A DNA stretch of 64,000 bases from Halomonas sp. GD1P12 (lineage in GTDB: Bacteria; Pseudomonadota; Gammaproteobacteria; Pseudomonadales; Halomonadaceae), in contig NZ_CP107007.1 of assembly GCF_025725645.1 (NCBI RefSeq), positions 2,294,001 to 2,358,000 of the forward strand. The letters are read 5' to 3'. The position numbers were made by a program, and so were the translations under genes. This document shows, in pieces, positions 47,434-55,756 of the stretch. Numbering within the stretch: the first letter of the stretch is position 1; each line of letters begins with the position of its first letter. The notes under the pieces were generated by a model. It had not been told where the DNA came from and did not search any database. It saw nothing but the letters and a program-made list of their open reading frames with translations.

Positions 47434-49242
47434 ATGACGCTTTTCGAACAGACACTTCACCGCTACCTGACCCACCTGTACGGCCACCGCGCCGGCGAAG
47501 TCACGCGGCGCGTCAAGCAGCACCTGGAATACTATCGAAACGCACGTGAGCGCGGCGAAAGCCAGGACGGCACGCCGGTTGCTCGCGTGACCAGCACGCC
47601 CGCCGACGCACCACTTTGGAGCGAAAAGGATCAGTGGGTGATCAGCTACGGCGACTCGATCGTTCAAGGCGATACGGCGCCGCTGACCGTGCTGAGCGAT
47701 TTTCTGCGCGCACGGTTAGGCGACTGCATCAGCGGCGTTCACGTGCTGCCATTTTTTCCCTGGAGTAGCGACGACGGCTTTTCGGTCATCCATTATCGTG
47801 AGGTCAACCCGGCGCTAGGCGATTGGTCGCACATTCGCGAGCTTGCCAGCCACTTCGACCTGATGGGGGACCTGGTGCTCAACCATGTCTCTCGCGAGTC
47901 GCTCTGGTTCGTCGACTACCTGACCGGCAGCCTTCCCGGGCGCGACTTTTTCATCGAGGTCGACCCGGAAACCGATGTCTCCCAGGTGACCCGCCCGCGT
48001 AGCAGTCCGCTGTTGGTGCCCGTGGCCACCCGCCGGGGTACGCGCCATCTATGGGCCACGTTTTCGGATGACCAGATCGACCTTAATTTTGAGAACCCGG
48101 ACGTGCTGCTCGAATTCGTCGGCATTCTGCTTTTTTACCTGCTGCAGGGCATCCGCATCATTCGCCTCGACGCGGTGGCCTTTTTGTGGAAACGCCTGGG
48201 CACGAACTGCATTCACCTTCCCGAAACCCATACGGTCGTGCGGCTATTGCGTGCGATCGTCGACGAAATTGCGCCGGGAACGCTACTCATCACCGAAACC
48301 AACGTACCTCACGCCGAAAACATCAGCTACTTCGGCCTCGACCGGCTGGCGCCGGGCGCCCCGGAGCGCGCAAGCGCCGCAGACGAGGCGCACATGGTCT
48401 ACCAGTTCGCCCTGCCGCCGCTTCTACTTCACACCCTGACCCGCGGCGAAACCGTGACCATGCAGGCCTGGCTTGCGAGTCTGCCGCCGCTGCCCGATAA
48501 CTGCACCTACCTGAACTTCACCGCCAGCCACGACGGCATCGGCGTGCGACCGCTGGAGGGTTTGCTGCCGGATCACGAGCGCGACGCGCTGTTGGAGCTG
48601 ATGCACCGCTTTGGCGGCTTCGTCAGTATGCGCAGCAACCCGGACGGCACCGACACCGCCTACGAAATCAACATCACCTGGTTCGAGGCGATGCGCGGCA
48701 CCCGGCGCGGACCAGACCCCTGGCAGATCGCTCGCTTTCTTTGCAGCCAGGCGATCATGCTCACGCTCCAGGGTATTCCCGCGCTTTACATTCACACGCT
48801 GACCGGCTCGCTCAACGATCATGAGGGCGTCGAGCGAAGCGGGCGGCTGCGCTCGATCAACCGCCACCGCTGGTCGCTCGATGAGCTCGATTTGCTGCTC
48901 GAAAGCCCGACCACGCCAACCCATGATATATTCTTCGCGCTGCAGGAGTTTCTGCGCCAGCGCCGTGCCGAGCCCTGTTTTAACCCGGCGGCGGCCCAGC
49001 AGGTGCTGGCCACCAGCGACAACCTGCTGGCGATCACACGCGGCCCGCTCGAGGATGGCCGCACGCTGCTGGCGCTGTTCAACGTGACCGACCAGCCCGC
49101 CCCGCCGGGTGACGGCGGTGCAGAGCTCACGCAAGCGCTCGACGCGAATCAGTGGCGCTTACTGGCCGATGCCACGCCCTGGACGCCGGAAAACGCCCTG
49201 CCGCCCTACGCCGTTCGCTGGCTGGTGAGCGACGGCGGTTGA
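47434..49242 (+). CDS. GH13_18 glycoside phosphorylase, probable glucosylglycerate phosphorylase
   Basis: A 602-residue enzyme of the sucrose-phosphorylase subfamily GH13_18. Catalytic residues are intact: nucleophile Asp246 (RIIRLDAVAF), acid/base Glu288 (LLITETNVPH) and Asp367 (NFTASHDGIGVRP). The last block reads ASHDGIG rather than the DTHDGIG of sucrose phosphorylases. Together with the nearby gpgS and its phosphatase this favours glucosylglycerate as substrate, giving glucose-1-phosphate and glycerate; sucrose or sucrose-6-phosphate remain possible. Strong SD GGAGGAGG. No signal peptide. Confidence 0.88.
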   Translation: MTLFEQTLHRYLTHLYGHRAGEVTRRVKQHLEYYRNARERGESQDGTPVARVTSTPADAPLWSEKDQWVISYGDSIVQGDTAPLTVLSDFLRARLGDCISGVHVLPFFPWSSDDGFSVIHYREVNPALGDWSHIRELASHFDLMGDLVLNHVSRESLWFVDYLTGSLPGRDFFIEVDPETDVSQVTRPRSSPLLVPVATRRGTRHLWATFSDDQIDLNFENPDVLLEFVGILLFYLLQGIRIIRLDAVAFLWKRLGTNCIHLPETHTVVRLLRAIVDEIAPGTLLITETNVPHAENISYFGLDRLAPGAPERASAADEAHMVYQFALPPLLLHTLTRGETVTMQAWLASLPPLPDNCTYLNFTASHDGIGVRPLEGLLPDHERDALLELMHRFGGFVSMRSNPDGTDTAYEINITWFEAMRGTRRGPDPWQIARFLCSQAIMLTLQGIPALYIHTLTGSLNDHEGVERSGRLRSINRHRWSLDELDLLLESPTTPTHDIFFALQEFLRQRRAEPCFNPAAAQQVLATSDNLLAITRGPLEDGRTLLALFNVTDQPAPPGDGGAELTQALDANQWRLLADATPWTPENALPPYAVRWLVSDGG

Positions 49243-49301
49243 GGTGATATGGATCGAGACGATGAACCCGCCCGCTTTTCCACTCACACAAGAGACTCAC
49301 C

Positions 49302-50075
49302 ATGGCGACTTTTAGCAAGACCGCCTCAACTGCCGCGCTGATGCTTGCCGTTCTCGCCACCGCCGCCAGCGCCGCGCCGCTGCCTGCCCCGATCGAGGCG
49401 CTCAAGGCGCAAGGCATCGCCATTCACGAGCGTATCGACGCCCCTGGCGGACTGACGGGCTTTGGCGCGAGCCGCCAGGGCCAGGAGATGATCGTCTACC
49501 TGACGCCGGATGGCGAGCACGCCGTGGTCGGCACGCTTTTCGACTCAAGCGGCGAGAACCTGACCGAGGCGCAGCTCGAGGCCGCGGTTCGGGTGCCGCT
49601 GGAGGCGCAGACCTGGCAGCGCCTGGCGCAGAGCCACTGGATTCAGGACGGCGATGTCGACGCGCCGCGCACGCTCTACATGTTCACCGATGCCAACTGC
49701 ACCTACTGCAAGCGGCTGTGGCGCCAAACGCGCCCCTGGGTCGAGGCCGGTCAGGTGCAGATTCGTCATATTATGGTCGGCATTCTGGCACCCACGAGCC
49801 CGGCGCTTGCGGCCACGATACTGGCCGCCGAGGACCCCACCGCCGCACTGACGGCCCACAGCGAAGGCGAGCCGCTCGAACCCGGCGCCCAGGCCATCGA
49901 GATCGAGGAGCAGGTCTACGCCAACAACCAGCTCTTCGAAGGGCTGGGCTTGGTCGCCACGCCCACGACCGCCCTTCAGCGCCAAACCGAAGAGGGGCAT
50001 ACACGCCTGGATCGTATCGAGGGCTTGCCGAGCGAGCAGCGTCTGATCGAGATGATGGGTGGTGAGGCGCCCTAA
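49302..50075 (+). CDS. dsbG: Thiol:disulfide interchange protein DsbG-like
   Basis: A 257-residue periplasmic thioredoxin-fold protein. A signal peptide ([15 protein letters not shown], cleaved about residue 25) precedes a dimerisation region and the active site CTYC (Cys133, Cys136) within [16 protein letters not shown], with a cis-proline loop VATPTTAL. DsbG homologues protect single cysteines and isomerise disulfides; the usual DsbG site is CPYC, so the proline here is a threonine. The gene follows the phosphorylase after 59 bases on the same strand. Confidence 0.88.
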   Translation: MATFSKTASTAALMLAVLATAASAAPLPAPIEALKAQGIAIHERIDAPGGLTGFGASRQGQEMIVYLTPDGEHAVVGTLFDSSGENLTEAQLEAAVRVPLEAQTWQRLAQSHWIQDGDVDAPRTLYMFTDANCTYCKRLWRQTRPWVEAGQVQIRHIMVGILAPTSPALAATILAAEDPTAALTAHSEGEPLEPGAQAIEIEEQVYANNQLFEGLGLVATPTTALQRQTEEGHTRLDRIEGLPSEQRLIEMMGGEAP

Positions 50076-50199
50076 GCCGCCCGATACACTTTCAGGCGCA
50101 CCGAAGCCGATTCCACTACGACTAAAGAGTACCCACTCGCTTCTAATGCGCCCCTCAAGGAGGCCGATAAAAGACATATCAATAATAAAAGGATCTTCC

Positions 50200-51798
50200 A
50201 TGAAGCGTTTAACAACGACACAAAAGCTTTGGGGCACACTGGCGGTGATTTGGGTATCGATGCTGCTTCTCGTGGGGTGGCTGGCCTGGGATAACCGCCA
50301 AACGCTCACCGACGAACGACAAGCCAGCATCCGCTATATCGTGATTGGCGTTCAAAGCCAGGTAGAAGCGCTGCAGGCGAGGGCAAGCCAGGGCGAATTC
50401 GATCAGCAGGAGGCGCAGCGACGCGCCGTCGAGCTCATCTCGAATCTCCGTTACAACGACGGCGAATACCTGTTCGCCTTCGACGATCAGCTTCGCGTCA
50501 TTTCACACCCGACGCGAGACACCGGCACCGATATGAGTGGCTACGAAGACGCCAACGGCGTGCGGCTCTACGCGGATCTGCTCGAGGCCGCCCAGAACGG
50601 CGGCGGGCACGTTTACTACGCCACCACCCGCCTCGGTGAAGACGAGCAGATTCCCAAGATGAGCTACGTCGCCTACGTCCCCGAATGGGGCTGGGGCATC
50701 GCCACCGGCGTCTATATCGATGACATCAACGCGGCGTTCATCGATAGCCTGATCAAGGCCGCGCTGGCACTGCTGCTACTGGGGCTACCCATGACGCTGC
50801 TCATGGGCTGGGTGATTCGCGATATCGCCAAACGCTTGGGCGGCGATCCTCGCTACGCCGCCGGCGTCGTTCGCCACATCGCCGATGGTGATCTGACCGT
50901 CAGTACCCGGCTTGCCCATACGGACCAGCAAAGCTTGCTATTCGACATCAACCGGATGCGAGAAAGCCTGGCCAACACCATCGGCGAGATTCATCAGGGC
51001 GCCGATGAGGTCAACGGCAGCGTCGTGCAAATTGCGGGGGTCAACGAAGAGCTTTCCACGCGCACCGAGCAGCAGGCGGCGTCGCTTGCCGAAACCGCCT
51101 CCAGCATGGAAGAGCTGACCGCCACGGTGAAACAAAACGCCGAACACGCCGATCATGCGCGCAAGCTCGCCTCCTCGACCGCGGAAAACGCCCAGCGCGG
51201 CAGCAGCGCCATGCTCAGCGTCGTCAGCATGATGGAAGCCATTAGCCAAAGCTCGAGCCAGATGAGCAGCATCGTCAACACCATCGATACCATCGCGTTT
51301 CAAACCAATATTCTCGCGCTCAATGCCTCCGTCGAGGCGGCGCGGGCCGGCGAGCAGGGCCGCGGGTTTGCCGTGGTGGCAAGCGAGGTGCGCCAGCTGG
51401 CCAGTCGCTCCGCCGCCGCCGCCCAGGAGATCAAACAGCTGATCGAGGACTCCGGCACGAAGGTCGCCGACGGCAGCCAGCAGGTGCGCAGTACAGGCGA
51501 GGTCATTGATCGCGTGGTTGGCGACATTCGCGAGCTCAGCACGCTCGTACAGGAGATCGCCGCCGCGACCATCGAGCAGAGTAGCGGGATCGAGCAGGTC
51601 AATGACGCCGTGACCCAGATGGATCAAATGACCCAGCAAAACGCCGGGCTGGTGCAGCAGAGTAACCACACCGCCCAGCAGCTTTCCGAGCTCAGCCATC
51701 AGCTGCGCCAGGCGGTCGCCAACTTTCGTATCAACGCCAGTGAGCCTTCGCCCACGCCTGCGTCCTTGAGCTCCACCCCCGCCCTCGCCGCTTTCTAA
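50200..51798 (+). CDS. Methyl-accepting chemotaxis protein with single Cache domain
   Basis: A 532-residue chemoreceptor. TM1 ([20 protein letters not shown]) is followed by a periplasmic single-Cache domain ([35 protein letters not shown]), TM2 near residue 190, HAMP and a signalling domain with the tip [20 protein letters not shown]. sCache receptors usually bind small carboxylates. The start at ATG 50200 has SD AAGGAT; the open frame extends 47 codons upstream into dsbG and is not used. Its place among glucosylglycerate genes may hint at glycerate or a related acid, which is speculation. Confidence 0.92.
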   Translation: MKRLTTTQKLWGTLAVIWVSMLLLVGWLAWDNRQTLTDERQASIRYIVIGVQSQVEALQARASQGEFDQQEAQRRAVELISNLRYNDGEYLFAFDDQLRVISHPTRDTGTDMSGYEDANGVRLYADLLEAAQNGGGHVYYATTRLGEDEQIPKMSYVAYVPEWGWGIATGVYIDDINAAFIDSLIKAALALLLLGLPMTLLMGWVIRDIAKRLGGDPRYAAGVVRHIADGDLTVSTRLAHTDQQSLLFDINRMRESLANTIGEIHQGADEVNGSVVQIAGVNEELSTRTEQQAASLAETASSMEELTATVKQNAEHADHARKLASSTAENAQRGSSAMLSVVSMMEAISQSSSQMSSIVNTIDTIAFQTNILALNASVEAARAGEQGRGFAVVASEVRQLASRSAAAAQEIKQLIEDSGTKVADGSQQVRSTGEVIDRVVGDIRELSTLVQEIAAATIEQSSGIEQVNDAVTQMDQMTQQNAGLVQQSNHTAQQLSELSHQLRQAVANFRINASEPSPTPASLSSTPALAAF

Positions 51799-51800
51799 CC

Positions 51801-51838
51801 CGCCGCCCGGTCGATTCGTCGACCGGGCGCGGCGTTTT
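51801..51838. terminator. Hairpin with TTCG tetraloop between the convergent MCP and gpgS genes
   Basis: An 11-bp perfect stem (51804-51814 / 51819-51829) is closed by a stable TTCG tetraloop and followed on the plus strand by CGGCGTTTTC. It ends the chemoreceptor transcript and may act in both directions; the T-tail is short. Confidence 0.7.
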
Positions 51839-51848
51839 CAACGCCCGT

Positions 51849-53069
51849 TCATACCTTGCCCTGGTTATCAAGCTCCACGGCCTCGTGCATGCGCGGGAGC
51901 AGATCGGGAATGGCGGCCTGTACGCGGCTCCAGCTGGGAATGAAGGGGCGCTCGCGCGGGTTGTCCAGAAACAGGTTGCCCGCCTCCAGCAGGTTACTGG
52001 CGAAAAGCTCGACGGCCTGCTCTTCGCTGTGGCGATCCAAGCTCAGGCCATTCATGGTGGCGTCGTGGTCGTAGGCTTCGATCAGATCCAGCGCCAGCCG
52101 GTAGTAGGTCGCCTTCAGGGTGCGAAAATCCTCGCTGCTGAAACTCACGCCCTGGGTGGCGAGCTTGCGATAAAGCGCCTTGGCGATGTCGAGGCTCATG
52201 CGGTTGAGCCCGCCGGAGGCGTCCTCTTCGCTGACCGGCTGGTGCTTGTGATCGTAGGTGTCGGCGATATCGACCTGGCAAATCTGGCGCATCGAGTAGT
52301 TGCGCTGAAGCTCTGACAACACGCCAATTTCAAGGCCCCAGTCCGCCGGAATACGAATGCCTTCCAGCACTTCGCTGCGCATGGCGAACTCGCCGGAAAG
52401 CGGATAGCGAAAGCTGTCCAGATAATCCAGATACGGCAGTGGCCCGCAGACGGTTTTCAGCGCGCGCAAAAGCGGCGTCACCATCAGCCGCGAGACGCGC
52501 CCGTTGAGCTTGCCCTCGGCAATACGCGGGTAGTAGCCCTTGCAGAAGCTGTAGTTGAAGCGCGGGTGGGCCAGCGGGTACATCAGGCGCGCCAGAAGCC
52601 CCCGATCGTAGGTCAGAATATCGCAGTCGTGCAGCCCCACCACTTTCGAGCGGTTCGACGCCAGCAGGTAGCCCGAACAGTACCAGACGTTACGCCCCTT
52701 GCCCGGCTCCACCGCCCCCAGGCCGTGGTCTTCGAGCTCGTCGTGTAGCGCGGTCAAGCGCGGGCCGTCGTTCCAGAGAATGCGGGTATGCTGGGGCAGG
52801 CGTGAAAAGAACTCCCGGGCATAGAGAAACTGCTCGCGGTCGGCGCGATCCAGGCCAATCACGATTTCGCCCAAATAAGGTACGTCCTTGAGCTCATCGA
52901 TGATCGCCGACAGCGCCGGCCCCTCGAGCTCGGAAAACAGCGACGGCAGAATCAATCCCATGGGGCGGCGCTCGGCGAACCGGCAAAGATCCGCCTCCAG
53001 CTCCGCGACGGGGCGGCGGGTCAGGTTATGAAAGTCCGTGATCAATCCATTCTGATGAAAATCGCTCAT
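51849..53069 (-). CDS. gpgS: Glucosyl-3-phosphoglycerate synthase
   Basis: A 406-residue cytoplasmic glycosyltransferase (GT81 type) that transfers glucose from a nucleotide sugar to 3-phosphoglycerate. The N-terminus MGLILPSLFSELEGPALSAI, the nucleotide-metal motif HDCDILTYDR (DxD at 148-150) and PLSGEFAMRSEVLEGIRIP are characteristic. The product is dephosphorylated to glucosylglycerate by the phosphatase encoded just upstream (48-base gap, same strand). SD GAGGG precedes the ATG. Confidence 0.93.
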   Translation of the reverse strand: MSDFHQNGLITDFHNLTRRPVAELEADLCRFAERRPMGLILPSLFSELEGPALSAIIDELKDVPYLGEIVIGLDRADREQFLYAREFFSRLPQHTRILWNDGPRLTALHDELEDHGLGAVEPGKGRNVWYCSGYLLASNRSKVVGLHDCDILTYDRGLLARLMYPLAHPRFNYSFCKGYYPRIAEGKLNGRVSRLMVTPLLRALKTVCGPLPYLDYLDSFRYPLSGEFAMRSEVLEGIRIPADWGLEIGVLSELQRNYSMRQICQVDIADTYDHKHQPVSEEDASGGLNRMSLDIAKALYRKLATQGVSFSSEDFRTLKATYYRLALDLIEAYDHDATMNGLSLDRHSEEQAVELFASNLLEAGNLFLDNPRERPFIPSWSRVQAAIPDLLPRMHEAVELDNQGKV

Positions 53070-53116
53070 ATGCCCTCTCTGGCGTAGCGCCTGCGTTTTA
53101 GTTTGTTCGCGTTCGG

Positions 53117-54052
53117 TCAGGGCGTGTCGGTATCAAGGCTTGGCCGTTCATCCTGGCCGCCCCACCAGTGCGTAAGACCTTCGACCCAACCAGCGGGGCC
53201 AAAGGCGTCGGTGCGATAAAGCGCGGCGCTTTGAGGCTCGACCGCCAAGTCGTGGCGCCCCTTGATGACCACCGCCTGATCCACCGCTTCGAGCATGGCG
53301 ATGTCGTTGGGGCCGTCGCCCAGCCCCAGGGTCAGTGGGCGGCTGCCTCTCAGGGCGCTAAAGCGCTTGACCAGCCACTCCACGGCGCTCCCCTTGTTCG
53401 AAGACGCCCCCATCACGTGATAAAACCGTCCGCCCTGGGTCAACGTCAGCCCGTCGCTTTCCAGCGCCAGGCGAAAGGCGTCGAGGGCGATGTCGTTGTC
53501 CTCCCACACGAGCGGCTCGCTGCCTTCGCGTTGGCGCGCGGCGAGCGCGCGCGGCTCATCGAGCCCGGTCAGCGCCATCAGCTCCTCGACGGACATCTCC
53601 CCCATTCGGATAAAACGAACGCCCAGACGCTCGCGCCACACGTTCAAGCGCGCGCGAATGAAGCGGCTATCCACACCGGTATGTTTGATGACGAGGCTGT
53701 CGCGGGCGCTACCGGGGCGGTCAAGGCTCGGGTGACACCAGCCCGGGGGTAAACCGATGACCGCGCCGTTTTCGGCGACGAAGGGCGTTGCGGTGAGATC
53801 CAGCGCCTGGCGAAGCGCGATGAGCTCGGCGCGGGTTTTGCTGGTCACAGGGATGACCGGCACGCCGAGCACGCGAAGCCTTGTCAGCGTGGCGCGGGCA
53901 GGCGAGAAATCGTAGCTGTCGTGATCGAGCAACGAGCCGTCCAGGTCGGTGACCACCAGGCGCGGCGTTAAAGCGAGCTCCAGCGCCGGCGTGTCTGCCG
54001 TTGACGTTTCACGGGAGTGCGTTGGCTTGCTCGAAGAGGCATGTTCCGTCAT
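53117..54052 (-). CDS. Glucosyl/mannosyl-3-phosphoglycerate phosphatase (HAD, MPGP-like)
   Basis: A 311-residue HAD phosphatase of the mannosyl-3-phosphoglycerate phosphatase branch. Motif I VVTDLDGSLLDHD has nucleophiles Asp36/Asp38; VIPVTSKTRAE and LGLGDGPNDIAMLEAVD supply motifs II and IV. An N-terminal extension of about 30 residues is low-complexity. It probably removes the phosphate from glucosyl-3-phosphoglycerate made by gpgS, with which it forms an operon. SD GTAGG lies 8 bases before the ATG. Confidence 0.9.
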   Translation of the reverse strand: MTEHASSSKPTHSRETSTADTPALELALTPRLVVTDLDGSLLDHDSYDFSPARATLTRLRVLGVPVIPVTSKTRAELIALRQALDLTATPFVAENGAVIGLPPGWCHPSLDRPGSARDSLVIKHTGVDSRFIRARLNVWRERLGVRFIRMGEMSVEELMALTGLDEPRALAARQREGSEPLVWEDNDIALDAFRLALESDGLTLTQGGRFYHVMGASSNKGSAVEWLVKRFSALRGSRPLTLGLGDGPNDIAMLEAVDQAVVIKGRHDLAVEPQSAALYRTDAFGPAGWVEGLTHWWGGQDERPSLDTDTP

Positions 54053-54334
54053 GGCATTACCTACTTTAGGTCAAACGCTGCTTTAGGTTGAACGGCGCGC
54101 AAGCCAACGAGGCGATGGCCTTCAAAAAGCCTTGATCCATCCCGGCGCATTGGCTTGTCTCTCATCCAAGCAGATTGTGTGCCACTCGATAAAACACTTT
54201 TTCAATCAGTGCATTGCAAAGTGAATGAACCATATAAAGGCAGAAAGCACTAGAAGAGCGCACCCCCAAAGCTCTATTTTGGTGCAGAAAATGTGCGTTT
54301 TTTTGAGCGTGGCGAACGCCACGAAAAGGCAAAG

Positions 54335-54362
54335 TTGGACAAGCCTTGAATCGGCGTATAAA
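54335..54362 (+). promoter_or_regulatory. Candidate sigma-70 promoter P1
   Basis: TTGGAC (54335-54340), 16 bases, TATAAA (54357-54362). A start near 54369 would give a leader of about 29 bases before the small ORF at 54398. Confidence 0.5.
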
Positions 54363-54380
54363 AAAATTTGAAAAAAACTC

Positions 54381-54408
54381 TTGGCAGAAGCACGAAAATG
54401 TCTATACT
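54381..54408 (+). promoter_or_regulatory. Candidate sigma-70 promoter P2
   Basis: TTGGCA (54381-54386), 16 bases, TATACT (54403-54408), both near consensus. A start near 54415 would place the 5' end just before a 9-bp stem and give an RNA of about 99 bases ending at the terminator. Confidence 0.55.
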
Positions 54409-54484
54409 CAAATTGTACCTGCTGGCGGCCTTGTACACCCCTCACCTGACGCCAGCAGACTACACCGAGCCAAGCCCTAGCTGA
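54398..54484 (+). CDS. 28-codon small ORF inside a short transcription unit
   Basis: ATG to TGA encodes a 28-residue peptide beginning MSILKLYLLAALY (hydrophobic) and ending in a proline-rich polar tail. Its stop codon overlaps the first bases of the terminator hairpin, the compact layout of a tiny gene. No good ribosome-binding site precedes it (only AGAAG at a loose distance), and P2 would start inside it, so coding is unproven. It matches no family I recognise. Confidence 0.3.
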   Translation: MSILKLYLLAALYTPHLTPADYTEPSPS

Positions 54485-54513
54485 CCCGCCCCCCCCCCGG
54501 CGGGTCTTTTTTT
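54415..54513 (+). ncRNA. Candidate small RNA, about 99 nt
   Basis: A free-standing plus-strand transcript is suggested by a near-consensus promoter upstream and a strong terminator, with no annotated plus gene within 1.2 kb on the right. The 5' part forms a perfect 9-bp stem CTGCTGGCG / CGCCAGCAG (54419-54427 / 54450-54458) around a 22-base loop containing ACCCCTCACC, which is complementary to purine-rich ribosome-binding sites. A single-stranded linker leads into the terminator. It resembles trans-acting sRNAs in layout. No known family is recognised. Confidence 0.5.
54483..54513 (+). terminator. Strong intrinsic terminator of the short transcript
   Basis: Arms GACCCGCC / GGCGGGTC around eight C, followed by seven T on the plus strand. 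No known plus-strand gene ends nearby, which is what reveals the short transcript. Confidence 0.9.
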
Positions 54514-54521
54514 GGCCATCA

Positions 54522-54569
54522 TTTTATAAACTGCGTTGTACACCGTTTTATAAACTGCTTTATAAACCG
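54522..54569. repeat. Three copies of a TTTATAAACTGC-like element
   Basis: TTTTATAAACTGC at 54522-54534 and 54546-54558, then TTTATAAACCG at 54559-54569. They lie between the sRNA terminator and the 3' end of the MotB-like gene. Each contains the palindrome TTTATAAA. No function can be assigned. The remainder of the 54053-54615 gap holds nothing else supported. Confidence 0.7.
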
Positions 54570-54615
54570 TTTCGCAGGCCTTATCGCGACATCCCCACTC
54601 TGTTCGACGTGATCA

Positions 54616-55653
54616 CTATTCAATGTGAATCACTACTTCGACGCGGCGATTGCGCGCGCGCCCTTCGACGGTCGAGTTATCCGCCAGCGGGCGCGTCGCG
54701 GCGAGCCCCACCGCGCGCAGCCGCGACGCATCGACGCCCGCGGCCTGCAGCGCCTCGACGATGGCGATCGCCCGGGCGCTGGATAGCGCCCAGTTCGAGG
54801 AGTACTCCGGCGTGTTGATCGACTGGCTATCCGAGTGACCTTCGACCGACACCTCACCATCGAAGCGCTGAATGGTCTCCAAAAGGCTTCCCACCAGCGA
54901 GGCGCCGTCATCGGTCAGCTCTGCCGTGGCGGAAGGAAACAGCAGCCGGTCCTGCACGCGCAGGCTGATGCCTTCGGCCACGCGCGCGACTTCCACCCCG
55001 TCAAGACTCGGCAAATAGAGCGACTCGTTCAAACGCTCGGCCACGCTGACCGCGCCGCGTACCGCTTCTTCACTGATGGGCACCGCGTTGACCGGCGGCT
55101 CATCGGTCAGAATCACCATGTAGTCGGCAAGCGGCGCCGCGCCTACAGGCCTAAGCGCTTGGCTTGCGCGTTCGGCGAATAGCGGCGCGGGCAGCAGCCA
55201 CTCGAAGGCGGGCGCCGCGGGCACCTCCTCAAGTTCCACGGGCGCAGGCGTATGAGCCAAAAGCGCAGGCGGCGCCATAGTGGCCGGAGCCGGCGGCACG
55301 ATCCGGCTACCCGGCAGCCCCACCACGCCCAGCGCGGCGCTGATCGCCATCGGGCTTAGCTCACCCGCGTTCGGGATGGGAAGCGCCGTGGCGGCGCGGG
55401 TCAGCGGTGCGGGCAGCGGCACATCGAGGATTGATTCCAGCACGATAGGCCCGTCGAAACTGGAAAGCTCGAGCGGCTCGTCGCTCGAGAAGCCCGGGCG
55501 TATATTGGCCGCCGCGATGATGACGACGAACAGCGCGACCAGCAGCGTCATGATATCGAGATAGCTGATCATCCAGCCGCTGTTGCCGTCCTCAGCCGGA
55601 TACGCGGACAAAAGCGTGTCGTGGCGCGAGCCGCCGCGGTGATCTTCAAGCAT
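54616..55653 (-). CDS. MotB-like OmpA-domain protein without adjacent MotA
   Basis: A 345-residue protein with one N-terminal membrane helix, WMISYLDIMTLLVALFVVII, in which Asp33 aligns with the proton-carrying Asp32 of E. coli MotB. A proline- and alanine-rich periplasmic linker of about 150 residues follows, then an OmpA-type peptidoglycan-binding domain (LLFPSATAELTDDG, GHSDSQSINTPEYSSN, NRRVEV). This fits a stator B subunit or a related energy-transducing protein. MotA or an ExbB-like partner would be expected next to it but is absent. It is divergent from the two lipoprotein genes. Confidence 0.82.
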   Translation of the reverse strand: MLEDHRGGSRHDTLLSAYPAEDGNSGWMISYLDIMTLLVALFVVIIAAANIRPGFSSDEPLELSSFDGPIVLESILDVPLPAPLTRAATALPIPNAGELSPMAISAALGVVGLPGSRIVPPAPATMAPPALLAHTPAPVELEEVPAAPAFEWLLPAPLFAERASQALRPVGAAPLADYMVILTDEPPVNAVPISEEAVRGAVSVAERLNESLYLPSLDGVEVARVAEGISLRVQDRLLFPSATAELTDDGASLVGSLLETIQRFDGEVSVEGHSDSQSINTPEYSSNWALSSARAIAIVEALQAAGVDASRLRAVGLAATRPLADNSTVEGRARNRRVEVVIHIE

Positions 55654-55756
55654 GGGCGTGATTACTCATTCAAGTGTTCGAGCGATTGGCCGATAAGTAC
55701 TCGTATGGAAAGCCAGTTTATCAAAAACCCCTTTTGCGAAGAGAAGGAACTAGCCG

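Noticed and set aside
47434..49242. Sucrose phosphorylase as the specific name
   Set aside because: The ASHDGIG block and the adjacent gpgS and phosphatase fit glucosylglycerate phosphorylase better, though sucrose is not excluded.
54206..54445. 79-codon minus-strand ORF
   Set aside because: It is antisense to the promoter and stem of the short plus-strand transcript, has no ribosome-binding site or recognisable sequence, and its codons look like shadow translation.
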